Assembly (NCBI GenBank): GCA_003427395.1
Contig: BFEA01000373.1
Span: forward strand, 1,140,610 to 1,169,780
Direction of reading: 5' to 3'
Length of the DNA stretch: 29,171 nucleotides
Source: Chara braunii
Lineage: Eukaryota > Streptophyta > Charophyceae > Charales > Characeae
Shown: piece after piece, positions 28,651 through 29,171 of the stretch
Numbering within the stretch: position 1 is the first letter of the stretch
Layout: each line of letters opens with the position of its first letter
Notes under the pieces: model-generated
Databases searched by the model: none
What the model was told of the DNA's origin: nothing
What the model saw: the letters and a program-made list of their open reading frames with translations, nothing else
Made by a program: the position numbers and the translations under genes

Positions 28651-28763
28651 CTCGCCACACTACTCTCGAAATGTGCAAAATGAGAATGAACTTTCCGCTA
28701 GAACACAGCCAGATGCGCCGGCCACATTTTGTCTTCTGCACATTTCGAGAGTGATGTGGCGAG
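28651..28763. repeat. Hairpin (inverted repeat, 27-bp arms)
   Basis: The arm 28651-28677 (CTCGCCACACTACTCTCGAA then ATGTGCA) is the reverse complement of 28737-28763 with two mismatches. The loop is about 59 bases. It lies between the two intronic direct repeats and could fold in pre-mRNA. Confidence 0.85.
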
Positions 28764-28771
28764 GCCCTACC

Positions 28772-28961
28772 ACGAGTATCCAATTCTAGGCCTCGCTGCA
28801 CTATCCTTCGAACGTGCAAAATGAGACTGAATCCTCTGCTAAAACATGGAAAGATGCATTGCATTCTCTTCTGTCGTTTGCAATTACGGAGACTAGTGCA
28901 GCGACGACCTTTGTCACTTTCTATTTTGGTACAAGTTTCAACTTACCGATTCCTATGAACA
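28772..28961. repeat. Intronic direct repeat, copy 2
   Basis: The second copy of 28451-28602, with an internal insertion around 28855-28890 that includes GCATTCTCTTCTGTCG. Confidence 0.8.
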
Positions 28962-29171
28962 GATCTAATCACCGCGATATCCAAAGTGCCAGATACACAA
29001 GGAGGTTGTCAGATTCAAGAGTAGTAATGGAAAACGAGGTAAAAAAAAAAAAGGGCGGGGGGGGGCATCGTTAAACCACTTTCGAAATGTGAAAATGTGA
29101 ATGAACGTTGTGCAAGATTACGTCGAAATGCACCCACTTCATTTTGTCTTTTCGCACTTTCAGTAATGGTT

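Larger units (their letters stand above)
28255..29171 (-). other. Host-gene intron filled with diverged repeats
   Basis: No further exon is supported. The stretch consists of related segments. A direct repeat is at 28451-28602 and 28772-28961, the second carrying an insertion. A hairpin repeat is at 28651-28763, and a further relative starts near 29082. An A12 tract followed by a G-rich run is at 29040-29060. Confidence 0.5.

Noticed and set aside
1-29171. CRISPR arrays, operons, bacterial mobile elements
   Set aside because: No regularly spaced short repeats with unique spacers, no operon-like gene runs and no prokaryotic gene families.

Overview
The window is a transposon-rich stretch of a eukaryotic nuclear genome, with no operons and no bacterial gene structure. 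A short buried fragment of a plant-type mitochondrial nad1 gene, several non-LTR (LINE) retrotransposons, a chromodomain-type Ty3/gypsy element, tRNA-like SINE heads and a host gene with spliceosomal GT/AG introns point to a plant or streptophyte alga. A large, repeat-swollen charophyte genome such as Chara would fit. That assignment is inference from style and recalled family resemblance, not from a search. One 247-base N gap (15356-15602) and scattered single Ns (23453-25321) show it is a draft assembly.

Left part (1-8640): a CT/CG/CA microsatellite; a nested inverted-repeat element (571-1629) with an AT-rich core; a SINE-like tRNA head near 2657; and a decayed minus-strand LINE (LINE-A, about 3010-6648). 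LINE-A's endonuclease is interrupted by about 220 bp of mitochondrial nad1 on the same strand. A small inverted-repeat element lies at 7803-7974.

Middle part (8640-16150): a 5'-truncated minus-strand LINE (LINE-B, about 8700-10930), then a cluster of tandem and dispersed repeats, several with tRNA-derived pol III boxes. A well-bounded candidate exon of an unknown gene (12133-12388, minus) lies among them, and a weaker plus-strand candidate at 12703-12850.

Right part (16150-27648): two direct repeats of about 0.55-0.6 kb (16150-16730 and 27050-27648) look like LTRs of a minus-strand element. In the transcriptional direction the order between them is LTR, LINE-C (endonuclease and reverse transcriptase), then gypsy gag, protease, RT, RNase H, integrase and a chromodomain-like tail, then LTR. 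LINE-C passes directly into gypsy gag near 22285 with no gypsy leader, and its RT is split between motifs B and C by about 1.4 kb containing a 564-bp tandem duplication. All retroelement frames carry stops or frameshifts, so none looks autonomous now.

Far right (27672-29171): two minus-strand exons (28254-27850 and 27800-27672) join in frame across a 49-nt intron and belong to a host gene I do not recognise. The right LTR begins only 23 bp inside the next intron, so the retroelement block probably lies in an intron of this gene, which is read from right to left.
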